A stretch of DNA of 64,000 bases from Phycisphaerae bacterium (GTDB lineage: Bacteria; Planctomycetota; Phycisphaerae; UBA1845; PWPN01). The notes under the pieces are model-generated. The model did not search any database. It saw only the letters and a program-made list of their open reading frames with translations, and was not told the DNA's origin. Both the position numbers and the translations under genes were made by a program. The stretch's first letter is position 1, and each line of letters opens with the position of its first letter. Positions 1 to 9,056 of this stretch are shown here, one piece after another. The stretch is taken from positions 1-64,000 of the forward strand of contig JAUCQB010000061.1 of assembly GCA_030372985.1 (NCBI GenBank), written 5' to 3'.

Positions 1-25
1 GCTCGGAGATGTGTATAAGAGACAG
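1..25 (+). other. Residual Nextera adapter (assembly artefact)
   Basis: Bases 7-25 are exactly the 19-base Tn5 mosaic end used in Nextera libraries, AGATGTGTATAAGAGACAG. The six bases before it, GCTCGG, match the end of the Nextera read-2 adapter. This is library DNA left at the end of a contig, not biology. The contig therefore stops inside carB, and the repeat-rich bases just after the adapter deserve suspicion. Confidence 0.95.
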
Positions 26-30
26 CGTCC

Positions 31-168
31 CCCCCTTGTGAAGGGGGGGGGAAGACAGGTTCCTGTACTCCTGAAGGGGGGGAAAAAGCCGGGGTAGCGC
101 TTGGCGTGCCCAGCGAGCAGGGACGACCCCTCACCTCCCCCCCTTGCCAAGGGGGGGCCAGGGGGGGT
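31..168. repeat. C/G-run palindromic repeats at the carB 5' edge
   Basis: Two copies of a palindrome of C-run, CTTG or TTG, short centre, then G-run lie at about 31-50 and 137-157. The second is CCCCCCCTTGCCAAGGGGGG with a further CCAGGGGGGG. The frame shared with carB stays open through both copies from base 19 onward, so they would be translated if the assembly is right. They resemble dispersed palindromic repeats rather than carB sequence. Because they adjoin adapter sequence, mis-assembly is possible. Confidence 0.6.
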
Positions 169-1539
169 GGGCTCGTCAAAGGTGTCATCGTTCAGTTCGG
201 TGGGCAGACGCCGCTGAACCTAGCCCAGGGGCTCAAGGACGCGGGCGTGCCGATTCTGGGCACGTCGCCTGAGAGCATCCATCTGGCCGAGGACCGTGAG
301 GCGTTCGCTAAGATCTTGAACGAGCTGGGCTTACGTCAGCCTGAGAACGGCATTGCCTATGACCTGAAGGGGGCGAAGGAGATCGCTCAGCGGATCGGCT
401 ACCCGGTGCTCGTACGGCCATCGTACGTGCTCGGCGGGCGGGCGATGGAGAAGTGTCACCTGGAGGAGGACTTGGTCCGCTACATGGCCAAGGCCTTGCA
501 GGCGACCGATCGGGTGGCCTCCGGCGGCAAAGCCCACCCCATTCTCATCGACCGCTTTCTGGACGAAGCCACCGAAGTGGACGTGGACTGCATCTGTGAC
601 GGAAAGCGAGCGATCGTCTGCGGGGTGATGGAGCACATCGAAGAAGCAGGCATCCACAGCGGCGACAGTGCCTGCGCCCTGCCTCCGTATGCTCTCAGCC
701 CGGCCATCATCGACGAGATCAAGCGGCAGACCGAGCAACTGGCCATGCGGATCGGCGTTCGCGGCCTGATGAACGTGCAATACGCGGTGAAAAACGACGT
801 GGTCTACGTGCTGGAGGTCAATCCGCGGGCCTCGCGGACGGTGCCGTTTGTCAGCAAGGCCACCGGCGTGCCCTGGGCGAAACTGGCCACGGAAGTGATG
901 CTCGGCAAGTCGCTCGATCAGGCGATGGGCGAGCGAGGGCTGACCGATGCTCCCTGGCCCAGGCACATTTCGGTGAAAGAGTCGGTTTTCCCGTTCAGCA
1001 AGTTCCCCGGTGTGGATTGCGTTCTCGGCCCCGAGATGCGCAGCACCGGCGAGGTGATGGGCATCGACTACTCGTTCGGGCTGGCCTTTGCCAAGTCGCA
1101 GATGGCCGCCGGGACGGCTCTGCCGACAAGCGGCACCGTACTCATCAGCGTCAACGACCACGACAAGCTGCTGATCGTGCCGGTTGCCCGTGAGTTCAAG
1201 GAGATGGGTTTCCTGATCGTCTCGACGCGCAAGACGCGGGATACGCTGCTCGCGGCCGGCATCGAGGCTGAGTTGGTGTCGAAAATCCAGGATCCGGCCG
1301 GGCCGTACCTGATCGACATGATCAACGACGGGCAGATCGGCCTGTTGATCAACACGCCGGTTTTCTTCGGCAGCGCCGCCACCGAAAGCCGCATCCGCTC
1401 GGCGGCTGTGATGCACAACATCCCGCTGGTCACCACCATGACCGGCGCCCGGGCGGCCGTCCGGGCGATCCGTGCCCTCCGCGAGGGGGATTGGGCTGTC
1501 AGGGCCCTGCAGGACTATCACCGTCAGCCGGTCGGCTGA
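106..1539 (+). CDS. carB: Carbamoyl-phosphate synthase large subunit, C-terminal part (5' partial)
   Basis: CarB makes carbamoyl phosphate from bicarbonate, ammonia released by CarA, and two ATP, feeding arginine and pyrimidine synthesis in the cytoplasm. Recognisable CarB sequence begins near base 178 with GVIVQFGGQTP and covers the second ATP-grasp domain (RPSYVLGGRAM, GGVMEHIEEAGIHSGDS, NPRASRTVPFVSKATG, LGPEMRSTGEVMG) and the MGS-like regulatory domain up to the stop. Whole CarB proteins are near 1,070-1,100 residues, so only about the last 450 are here. The nominal GTG at 106 lies in repeat sequence and is not a true start. The residues before GVIVQFGG are translated repeat, implying either an in-frame insertion or an assembly join. 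Confidence 0.93.
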   Translation: MPSEQGRPLTSPPCQGGARGGGLVKGVIVQFGGQTPLNLAQGLKDAGVPILGTSPESIHLAEDREAFAKILNELGLRQPENGIAYDLKGAKEIAQRIGYPVLVRPSYVLGGRAMEKCHLEEDLVRYMAKALQATDRVASGGKAHPILIDRFLDEATEVDVDCICDGKRAIVCGVMEHIEEAGIHSGDSACALPPYALSPAIIDEIKRQTEQLAMRIGVRGLMNVQYAVKNDVVYVLEVNPRASRTVPFVSKATGVPWAKLATEVMLGKSLDQAMGERGLTDAPWPRHISVKESVFPFSKFPGVDCVLGPEMRSTGEVMGIDYSFGLAFAKSQMAAGTALPTSGTVLISVNDHDKLLIVPVAREFKEMGFLIVSTRKTRDTLLAAGIEAELVSKIQDPAGPYLIDMINDGQIGLLINTPVFFGSAATESRIRSAAVMHNIPLVTTMTGARAAVRAIRALREGDWAVRALQDYHRQPVG

Positions 1540-1947
1540 CGGTGGGGGCTGGGGACTTGGGCTTGGGGACTCGGGCTCTCCGATAATTGACCGGCATTTG
1601 CCTTCGCCAGCCCCCAGCCTCCAATCCCAAGTCCCCGCCGGCGGAACGTCGGCGTAAAACGCGTATCGCCGGGAGGAGATACCCCTTGAGGCATCTCATC
1701 CCGGCGATCTCGCGGGAGGAGGAAAGACGAGAGAAAGCACTAGCTGTGCGTTTGCTCTTCATCTGATTATACGCCTGCCGGGCGAGTTGGTTCGGGTCTT
1801 TTTCGGATTTTCGGTCCTTGATGAGGTTTACCCAAATTCCCGACGCTTGTCTCAAAACCGGAGCAGGTTAAGCCGTTGCAGGCTGAACCCCCTCGCGGGC
1901 GTTCGGGTTTCTGATGGGGGGTGCGGCCCTTGGTGGAGGAGCAGTCC
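1540..1947. other. Gap between convergent genes with an imperfect inverted repeat
   Basis: No gene is supported here. Bases 1544-1573 (GGGGGCTGGGGACTTGGG and onward) and 1608-1638 (CCAGCCCCCAGCC to AAGTCCCC) are imperfect inverted copies of a G-rich motif that could fold as a hairpin between the convergent genes. A similar phrase, GGGCTGGGGACTGGCGGACT, recurs near 43750. There is no T-run to make it a convincing terminator. Confidence 0.5.
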
Positions 1948-3447
1948 CTATGCGTTGGCGAAACGGGTCTGCCTGCTGCCTTGCAGGAGGCGGCGGGCCG
2001 AGAGAAGCAGTGTCGGTACCAGCAGGATGATGAACGGGACCGGAGCGAGCAGGATGAACCATTCAATGTTGCCGAACCGGCCGAGGTCGACGCACCTGGC
2101 CAACGCGTCTGACCGGCTCATGACCATCACGATGACCGTGGCCGCGCACACGGCCGCATACAAGGGCGTGAGCCACACGGACCAGAAGAAAACGACCACC
2201 GCTCGCGGGCGGATCGGTTTCCAGCCAAACCAGGTGCACGCCAGGACGGTCCCGCCGAGGATCAGAAGCAGGCCAATCGTGGTGAACGCCCACGTCGCCG
2301 CTGACATACAGATGCTCTCCAGCAACTCGCGGCTGCTGCCCAGAGGGAGGTTAACGGTGATCTCTTCCCATTCGGCCGTCGGTCGGATACAGAGGACTGT
2401 GATCAGGATCGCGAGGGGCACGAAGACGATGCTGCTCCAGATTGCGAATCGCCGGGAGGCTTCGAACTCAGCATGGACCGCGATCCGCTTGAAGAAGTCG
2501 CCCTTGACCAGGACTGCCAGATATGTCAGCAGGAACGCCGTGACGGCGGCGACGCGATCCCTCGCGGCGGCCATCGGTGTCGGATGGCGGCTGGAGGGCA
2601 GCGAGTACGACACCGGCCGGCCGCACTCCGGGCAACGGCCGCTGACCTGCTGACCGGTCAGCGAGTATCCGCAGTTCTCGCACAAGGCTTTCCGAGGTTC
2701 CCAGCCGGGTCCCTCGGCTGGTCCGGGGTAACGCATGCCCGCCCGGATCCAGACCCAGCAGAACCAGACGCAGCCCAACGCAGTGACGAGAGTGAACGAC
2801 ACTCCGTCGTCAAACGACGGGTTGATCCAGATGACCGCACATTGCAGCACCAGCGACACGGGGAATACCACCGTTGTGCTCAGCAGGGTGATCTTGATGC
2901 TTCGGATCAGCAGTTGGCGGGTTCGTTCTCCGGCCGCGATGTAGGGCATCAGCAGCAGTGCCGGAATGACCAGAGAGATCTCCGTACCGGCGACGACGGC
3001 CACCCATAACAACAGATCAACAACGGATCCGATTTCGGGGAAGCCGGGTGTTCCCCAACCGCCGCCGAAGCTGGCTTCTCTGCACAGTTCCCACACCACT
3101 TGGGCGACCGGGGCCCGGGCGGTCTGGGAGAAGGTCATCTGCGCATAGGCGGGGATATCGGCCGATTCTCGCCCGAACCACGCGATCCAACTGTACTGCG
3201 GAGCGGTTACCCCGAGGCAGATGCAGGCGACGCCATAGAGCGTCCAGAGCAGGTGGGCGGCGATGATGCCCGGCCAGCGGACGGCCGCAAAGTGCGGGCC
3301 CATTCGCTTGGGCAGAATCCACAGCAGCGGTGCCGCCAGCACCGCGATCGGCCAGGGGAGCCACCATGGCCGCACCGGCTCAGCAGCCGGTGCGGTCGGC
3401 CAGTGTTCCGGCAGAGCATCCGTGATCTGTGCGGGGTGCTCAGTCAC
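1948..3447 (-). CDS. Polytopic membrane protein with a planctomycete CGYxLTG zinc ribbon
   Basis: This is a 499-residue membrane protein of unknown function. It has about eight hydrophobic segments and, near residues 255-275, a cytoplasmic-type zinc ribbon (CENCGYSLTG then CPECG) of the sort repeated in many planctomycete proteins. I chose the GTG start at 3447: it overlaps the stop of the upstream gene as GTGA and has GGAGG eight bases upstream, better than the ATG at 3531 inside the upstream gene. The overlap implies translational coupling. The C-terminal half has paired transmembrane segments and ends RQTRFANA. The ribbon may bind metal or partner proteins; the role is unknown. Confidence 0.75.
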   Translation of the reverse strand: MTEHPAQITDALPEHWPTAPAAEPVRPWWLPWPIAVLAAPLLWILPKRMGPHFAAVRWPGIIAAHLLWTLYGVACICLGVTAPQYSWIAWFGRESADIPAYAQMTFSQTARAPVAQVVWELCREASFGGGWGTPGFPEIGSVVDLLLWVAVVAGTEISLVIPALLLMPYIAAGERTRQLLIRSIKITLLSTTVVFPVSLVLQCAVIWINPSFDDGVSFTLVTALGCVWFCWVWIRAGMRYPGPAEGPGWEPRKALCENCGYSLTGQQVSGRCPECGRPVSYSLPSSRHPTPMAAARDRVAAVTAFLLTYLAVLVKGDFFKRIAVHAEFEASRRFAIWSSIVFVPLAILITVLCIRPTAEWEEITVNLPLGSSRELLESICMSAATWAFTTIGLLLILGGTVLACTWFGWKPIRPRAVVVFFWSVWLTPLYAAVCAATVIVMVMSRSDALARCVDLGRFGNIEWFILLAPVPFIILLVPTLLLSARRLLQGSRQTRFANA

Positions 3448-5078
3448 TGCCTCATCCTCCGTTGACTGGTCGGGGCAGGCGAGGTTTGAGGCGTCTGGGG
3501 CTTCCGGGACCCGACCGGCAGGAGAATCCATTCTTCAACTTCGTCGAGGCCTCTTCTCCGGGTGGCAAACAACCAGTCGCCGTCGCGCCAGCCGCCCGAG
3601 GTCTTGATGCCCCCATCGTCCTGGCCGTCGATGCCCACGGAGTACAACACGTAGCCCTCCGTCTCGTCCAGCCGGTATCCCAGGGGTGCCTGGGAGCGAC
3701 TGCAGGGGTCGGGAGGCAGACTGGCAAGCGTTTCGGGAACCAGTGAGGAGAGCTCCGCCGGATAGGCTCCGTGCCGGCGGCGGTAGGCTTCTATCGCGTG
3801 AATCGTAATCACGGCCGCGGCGCGTGCATTCGCGCGGCGAAGATGCCATACCCCCTGAAGATCAGCAGGTGGTCGAGCCACGAAAGAAAGCCACGGTGAG
3901 GTGGGGATGAGCATTGTTGACTCGCGTTCTGCCGAAAGGTCGGTTTCGAACCGGCTCTCGATGTGCTCCGCCATGATTCTGCGAGCGTCGTTTTGAATGT
4001 GGTTCAGCCGGCGGAGAGTCTCGAGCCGGTCGTCGAAGAAGGGCGAAAGCAGGTTCTCGCATGCCAGCCAATCCAGGCCGGGCTTGCGGCTGTGCAGAAC
4101 CATCCAGCCGTTTCCGCCGGCGTCCTTGGTGTAGAGCCGGTCAAGGTAAAAGCTGGTCGACCGCAGTTCGACCTCAAGCGAAGCGGTTGCCAATGCGGCA
4201 ACGTCGATCTGATGCCGCCGGATCATCTCAGCGACTTGTCGGCGTTGGTCAGCGGAGAGGTCGAACTCCTTCTCCCACAGAGAGACTTCCGAGCAAGCCA
4301 GTCCCCGAACCGCCAAGCCGGTGAGTACGGAGATCAAGATCCGTTCGCGTTCGATGTCTTGGGCGAGTTTTATGACGGTCTCGATGTCCTGCAGGGCGGC
4401 CGCGAAGTCTCGCTTGTGTGCGATGTGGTATCGTGCGCGAGATGTCAGGAGCATGGCCACTTGGCGAACGCTGCCGAGTGCCCCTCCGGCGGGTCCGCCC
4501 ATTCCGGAACTGGAATGGCTCAGACAGTAGGGCTGGCCGATCAGAGGCCGGATTCGAGCCAGGGCAACCGATGTCGCCGGCTGTTCCAGGTAGTTGACGA
4601 TCTGCTGCAGGTGATAGCGCTCCTGAGGCTTCCACTCTCCGCAGCGGGCGCAATCAGGGTCGACTGCGAAGCTCGGCGGCGGCGGTGTTACCGCGCCGGG
4701 TGCTCCAAGGCTGCGTCTAAGCGCCGAGGCCTGAGAAGACAGGGATTCGGCCCTGTCGCTGGCCGGCACCCACGTCATCCCGGCCGGGGCGGTCGTTGGC
4801 ACCTGCACCATCGGCAGCGCCGGCAGGCTCCCAATTGCGGCGACCATGTCCCTGGTTCGATCGACCGCCGGGTCGGGCAGCGACAGCACGGCATCCCAGG
4901 CGGTCGGGTCTGTGCCGGACAGGTCCAGCGGCCTGCCCGGTTGGCCGGTCCACCGGGTGTACGCGAAGTAGCCGAACCACGGCACCAGCACGACGGCCAA
5001 CGCCAAACGAACCCACCAGCGCCGACGGTGAAACCAGTCGCGGACGAGGTTCAATGGGTAGGGAGCATAGGGATTCAT
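3444..5078 (-). CDS. Membrane-anchored protein of unknown function with a YSVGxDxxDDGG tail
   Basis: About 544 residues with one N-terminal membrane segment (WVRLALAVVLVPWFGYFAY) and a large, mostly helical extracytoplasmic part with a CxxC (DCARCGEW). The C-terminal 90 residues (AIEAYRRRHGAYPAELSSLV, then GYVLYSVGIDGQDDGG) resemble the pseudopilin-like end domain found in many planctomycete surface proteins; that resemblance is inferred. The longest frame starts at 5204, but its first residues are translated simple repeat, so ATG 5078 (or 5102) is preferred. Its stop overlaps the GTG of the next gene, so the two form an operon. No catalytic motif is evident. Confidence 0.7.
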   Translation of the reverse strand: MNPYAPYPLNLVRDWFHRRRWWVRLALAVVLVPWFGYFAYTRWTGQPGRPLDLSGTDPTAWDAVLSLPDPAVDRTRDMVAAIGSLPALPMVQVPTTAPAGMTWVPASDRAESLSSQASALRRSLGAPGAVTPPPPSFAVDPDCARCGEWKPQERYHLQQIVNYLEQPATSVALARIRPLIGQPYCLSHSSSGMGGPAGGALGSVRQVAMLLTSRARYHIAHKRDFAAALQDIETVIKLAQDIERERILISVLTGLAVRGLACSEVSLWEKEFDLSADQRRQVAEMIRRHQIDVAALATASLEVELRSTSFYLDRLYTKDAGGNGWMVLHSRKPGLDWLACENLLSPFFDDRLETLRRLNHIQNDARRIMAEHIESRFETDLSAERESTMLIPTSPWLSFVARPPADLQGVWHLRRANARAAAVITIHAIEAYRRRHGAYPAELSSLVPETLASLPPDPCSRSQAPLGYRLDETEGYVLYSVGIDGQDDGGIKTSGGWRDGDWLFATRRRGLDEVEEWILLPVGSRKPQTPQTSPAPTSQRRMRQ

Positions 5079-5660
5079 GGCTCTCGCTGCCGGAAGATAC
5101 ATCGCCCCCAATAGAGACGCAAACCGCTGTCCGATGTATGGCTCCGAGTCTGTTGAGAAGGCTGAAGGCTGAAGGATGAAGGATGAAAGCTCGTATGTCG
5201 ACACCCCCCGCCGCTTGACTCAGCCTTCCGCCTTCATCCTTCAACCTTTCGTTTTCCCACCCCCCTCAACCATTTGCAGAGCGCGTCTGGTGGAGGGCTC
5301 TGACCCGGCGGATGGCGGCGAAGAGGAAAGTGAGGGCCGGAAGGGAGCAGATCGCGGCCGTGAGATCCTTCGCGGTGCCGGCACCTTTGCGCCTCAGTGT
5401 TGCCGGCCCTTCGGGGCTGGGGATCGGGAATGTGAAGCATCGTATTGACCGGGTGCTTCTCGGTCCCTACATTGACCCTCGCGTGCTGCTGCGATTGCGA
5501 GATGATCAAGCCTGTTTGGCCGACAGCTTGGGCCGATTATCCGGCGGTTCAGCGGCGAGCGTGTGTTTTCAGACAACTGACCACTCGGTTGCGGGGTGCT
5601 TCGCCTTCTCGAAACGCGGGGTACCGGTTGCGATGACGAGGCGGTCGGGAGCCGTATCGA
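5079..5660. other. Divergent intergenic region with an inverted simple repeat
   Basis: No gene seen. Bases 5157-5190 (runs of GAAGGCTGAAGGATGAAGG type) and 5219-5250 (CAGCCTTCCGCCTTCATCC type) are inverted copies of a quasi-periodic 7-8 base repeat and could form a long hairpin. This gap separates divergent genes, so promoters for both should lie here, but no convincing -35/-10 pair was found. Confidence 0.5.
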
Positions 5661-6770
5661 ATGCCCAGGATTGACGCCGTCGAGATCTACCGCGTCCACT
5701 TGCCGCTGGTGTACCCGTTTCGCACCGCCTACGGAACCGATGATGCCGTGGAGCCGGTGCTGGTGAAGCTGCGTTCCGGCGGTTTTCACGGCTGGGGCGA
5801 GGCACAGCCGTTCATCTGTCCCACCTATTGTCCCGAGTACTCGGCCGGCGTCTTCCTGCTGGTCAGGAGTGTTCTCGCCCCCGCGATCGTCGGCCGTGAA
5901 ATTGAAACCGGCGATGCCCTGCACCAGTTGATCGCCTGCTTCAAGGGCAACTTCTTCGCCAAAGGAGCCCTTGACATGGCCTGGTGGGACCTGCTCGCCC
6001 GCACGCGCGGCGAACCGCTGTGGAAGACTCTCGGCGGGCAGGGACCGGACGTCGAGGTGGGGGCCGATTTCGGCGCGATGGAGAGCATCGACGCCTTGCT
6101 GGGCAAGATCGATCAGGCCCTCAAGGCCGGCTACAAACGGGTCAAGCTTAAGTATGCTCCCAGTTGGGACCTGCACATGATCCAGGCGGTTCGTAAGACC
6201 TTCCCCGATGCCGTCTTCCACATCGACTGCAACAGCGGCTACACCCTGAAAGACGTGGAGATGTTCAAGCAGCTTGACCGCTACAACCTGGCGATGATCG
6301 AGCAGCCGCTCATGCACGACGATCTCGTCGACCACGCCACGCTGCAGAAGCAGATCCGCACGCCGGTCTGCCTGGACGAAAGCGCCACCTCGCCCGACAA
6401 GGTCCGCAAGGCCATCGAGATCGGGGCGTGCAGGTGGGTCAACATCAAGCCGGTCCGCGTGGGCGGCCACACGCCGGCGCTGAAGATTCACGATCTTTGC
6501 CGGGACGCGGGCATCGGCTGCTGGGTGGGCGGCATGCTCGAATCAGGCATTGGTGCAGCTCATTGCCTGGCGGCGGCTACGTTGCCGAACATCAAATACC
6601 CCTGCGACGTCTTCCCCAGCTCGCGGTTCTTTCACAAGGACCTCTCGGTCCCCGATTGGCACCTCTCGGGCCCGTCGAGGATGACGGCCGTCGACGCGCC
6701 GGGCATCGGCTGCGACCCGGCCCCGGCCATGCTCGAAGCGTGCACGGTCGAGAAGGCCGTGATCGAGTAG
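5661..6770 (+). CDS. o-Succinylbenzoate synthase / N-acylamino acid racemase family enzyme
   Basis: A 369-residue enolase-superfamily enzyme. The muconate-lactonising subgroup layout is complete: KxK at K162/K164, metal ligands D189 (HIDCNSGY), E214 (MIEQPL) and D239 (CLDES), and the second catalytic lysine K263 (NIKPVRVGG), followed by GMLESGIG. This order and spacing match the MenC type-2 / N-acylamino-acid racemase group (NSAR), in which one fold does menaquinone-pathway dehydration and/or racemisation of N-acyl amino acids. No men genes are nearby, so the physiological reaction is open. GGGAG lies nine bases before the ATG. A palindrome follows the stop, and an AmpG-like transporter lies downstream on the same strand. 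Confidence 0.88.
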   Translation: MPRIDAVEIYRVHLPLVYPFRTAYGTDDAVEPVLVKLRSGGFHGWGEAQPFICPTYCPEYSAGVFLLVRSVLAPAIVGREIETGDALHQLIACFKGNFFAKGALDMAWWDLLARTRGEPLWKTLGGQGPDVEVGADFGAMESIDALLGKIDQALKAGYKRVKLKYAPSWDLHMIQAVRKTFPDAVFHIDCNSGYTLKDVEMFKQLDRYNLAMIEQPLMHDDLVDHATLQKQIRTPVCLDESATSPDKVRKAIEIGACRWVNIKPVRVGGHTPALKIHDLCRDAGIGCWVGGMLESGIGAAHCLAAATLPNIKYPCDVFPSSRFFHKDLSVPDWHLSGPSRMTAVDAPGIGCDPAPAMLEACTVEKAVIE

Positions 6771-6781
6771 GGCGAGAAGTG

Positions 6782-6803
6782 GGGCCGACGCCCTCGTCGG
6801 CCC
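6782..6803. repeat. Palindrome GGGCCGACG-CCCT-CGTCGGCCC
   Basis: A perfect 9-bp stem with a four-base loop 11 bases after the stop of the OSBS/NSAR gene. A close relative with a 10-bp stem lies at 61393-61414. It may act as a terminator or mRNA stabiliser, though no T-run follows. Both copies are preceded by GGGCGAGA, which points to a dispersed element. Confidence 0.6.
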
Positions 6804-7000
6804 GTTGCGCAGGCTGCATGAGAAGTTGCGGACCTTCGCCGGCTTGTCCGGCAAGGTTCGGTCTTGGGCGAAGGCTGCTCCCGCCGGGAAGCGATCCTAC
6901 CGGGTTTTCTTGACCTTCACGTCGCGATCCACGATAGTTTCCCGCGTCGGCCGTGCGTTGTTTGCGGCCGGGACGCGACCCCTCGTTGATTCAGGACACG

Positions 7001-8872
7001 ATGATGAGCGATTCAAAACCCGCCGTCAGGAACCCGTGGGCCTGGGTGCCCTCTTTGTACTTCGCACAAGGCATTCCCTACGTTGTCGCGATGAGCGTGT
7101 CGGTCATCATGTACAAGCGGATGGGGATCTCGAACACGGACATCGCGCTTTACACGAGCTGGCTGTACCTGCCGTGGGTGATCAAGCCGCTGTGGAGCCC
7201 GCTGGTCGACCTGTTCCGCACGAAGCGGCTGTGGATCGTGACGATGCAGCTTCTGATCGGCGCGATGCTGGCGTCGGTGGCGTTGACGATTCCGCTTCCG
7301 AAGTTCTTCCAGTACACGATTGCGATCCTGTGGCTGATGGCGTTCAGTTCGGCCACGCACGACATCGCGGCTGACGGCTTCTACATGCTCGGTCTGGAGC
7401 AGCACCAGCAGGCGGCGTTCGTGGGTGTCCGCAGCACGTTCTATCGAATCGCGATGATCTCCGGCCAGGGTGTGCTGGTTGTCCTGGCGGGTCTGATTGA
7501 GGGGGCCAGCGGCCTGCCGCCACGGGAGTTGCAGGTGGTGTCCAAGCCGGATGCGGCCCAGGTGGCCGTCGCGTTGCCGGGCTCCCTCGCGGTCACCCCT
7601 TCCGACGGACCGCTGGAGATCGTTGCTGAACCGGCGACCTTGGAGATCGGCACGGTGGCGCAGAGCAAGGAGGAGGTCAACTCCATCCTGGCCAAGGTCA
7701 AGCAGACGAACTTGGGCAACGGGTTCTATCCGGGCGAGCAATCACCGGAAGAAGAAGCGTCTACACAGCCCTCGCGTCCGACAAGCGGGCCCATCGAGAG
7801 ACTTGAGGAGTTTCTGCGGACGCATTTTGGCTCGAAGGACAAGGCCAGCATTGATCGCGCCGGGAACATCGGCGTGGTGGCCCTGCATCTGTCCAGGCCG
7901 CCGGAGCCGGGCCAGAAGGTCGCGGTCGTGCTCGACCGGGCGTCCGGCAACGTCAGCATCCGGCTGGCGGAAGGCATGCGGCTGGTTTTTGACGACGGCA
8001 ACTGGAACAAGCCTGCCCTGGCGGTTTTCCAGATTGATCCGATGCTCAAGACCGAGGAACAGGCGGTCTTCAAGGCGACCTCCGGCAACATTCGGCTGGC
8101 CTGGTCCGTCACGTTCTTCGTTCTGGCGGCCATCTTCATCACCGCGTTCATCTATCACTACTTCATCCTTCCGTATCCGGCGGCCGACGTTCCCAAGGGG
8201 GGCGGGGCGTCCAGCGGTTTCCTCGCCGAGTTCTTCCGCGTTTTCGCGGTGTTCTTTGCCAAGAAACGGGTTGTTCTCGCGGTGGCATTTCTTCTGCTGT
8301 ACCGCCTCGCCGAGGCCCAACTGGTCAAGCTGATCTCGCCCTTCCTGCTCGACGCCCGCGAGGCCGGTGGCCTGGGTCTGACCACCGCCCAGGTCGGCAT
8401 CGCTTACGGAACGTGCGGCGTTGCGGCCCTGATGGGCGGGGGCCTGCTCGGCGGCTACGTCATCTCGCGGCAGGGCCTGAAGTTCTGGCTCTGGCCGATG
8501 ATCATCATCATCAACCTCGGGGGATGGGTCTATCTGTTCCTCGCTTACGTGCAGCCGCAAAGCTTCCCGTTGATCTGCGCGGCCGTCGCGGTCGAACAGT
8601 TCGGCTATGGCTTCGGATTCACGGCCTATATGCTCTATATGATCCTGATCGCCGAGGGCGAGCATAAGACCGCGCACTATGCGTTGTGCACGGGCTTTAT
8701 GGCCCTGGGGATGATGCTGCCCGGCATGTTCAGCGGCTGGCTTCAGGAACTGATTGGATACCAGCATTTCTTCGTCTGGGTCTTGCTGACCACGATCCCG
8801 GGCCTGGTGGTCGCGGCGATGCTCAAGATCGACCCGGAGTTCGGGCGGAAGAAGGCGGCAGCCGCGAAATGA
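7001..8872 (+). CDS. AmpG-like MFS transporter with a ~200-residue inserted domain
   Basis: A 623-residue inner-membrane transporter. The N-terminal half (WVPSLYFAQGIPYVVAMSVS, LPWVIKPLWSPLVD, SSATHDIAADGFYM) matches the AmpG/PAT family, which imports muropeptides or other small solutes. Between the fifth and sixth membrane segments, about bases 7498-8097, is a soluble insertion of some 200 residues that ordinary AmpG proteins lack; it contains a predicted helical stretch and a beta-rich part. The C-terminal half resumes six membrane segments and ends in a short Lys/Ala tail. The start is ATG 7001 (or 7004), seven bases after CAGGA; an upstream in-frame start at 6953 is less likely. Substrate unknown. 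Confidence 0.82.
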   Translation: MMSDSKPAVRNPWAWVPSLYFAQGIPYVVAMSVSVIMYKRMGISNTDIALYTSWLYLPWVIKPLWSPLVDLFRTKRLWIVTMQLLIGAMLASVALTIPLPKFFQYTIAILWLMAFSSATHDIAADGFYMLGLEQHQQAAFVGVRSTFYRIAMISGQGVLVVLAGLIEGASGLPPRELQVVSKPDAAQVAVALPGSLAVTPSDGPLEIVAEPATLEIGTVAQSKEEVNSILAKVKQTNLGNGFYPGEQSPEEEASTQPSRPTSGPIERLEEFLRTHFGSKDKASIDRAGNIGVVALHLSRPPEPGQKVAVVLDRASGNVSIRLAEGMRLVFDDGNWNKPALAVFQIDPMLKTEEQAVFKATSGNIRLAWSVTFFVLAAIFITAFIYHYFILPYPAADVPKGGGASSGFLAEFFRVFAVFFAKKRVVLAVAFLLLYRLAEAQLVKLISPFLLDAREAGGLGLTTAQVGIAYGTCGVAALMGGGLLGGYVISRQGLKFWLWPMIIIINLGGWVYLFLAYVQPQSFPLICAAVAVEQFGYGFGFTAYMLYMILIAEGEHKTAHYALCTGFMALGMMLPGMFSGWLQELIGYQHFFVWVLLTTIPGLVVAAMLKIDPEFGRKKAAAAK

Positions 8873-9056
8873 CGGCCGGCGAATCGGAGTGCCTCAGCCA
8901 CGGCTGACAACAGCCCGGCAGTTACTGCATGGGATAAGACGGCAACCGCGTTACGTGAGGTACCGTGCGGAGAGCTGAAGACCGACCCGAAAGGCGCGCC
9001 AAGAGAAAGAAACAAGTCATCATGCACAGGCCGGAGTGACATCCGGCTTCCTGCGG

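Noticed and set aside
5661-8872. Murein-recycling pair (dipeptide epimerase plus AmpG)
   Set aside because: The enzyme has the K-D-E-D-K layout and NIKPVRVGG/GMLESGIG segments of OSBS/NSAR and lacks the dipeptide-binding DxD motif of L-Ala-D/L-Glu epimerases.
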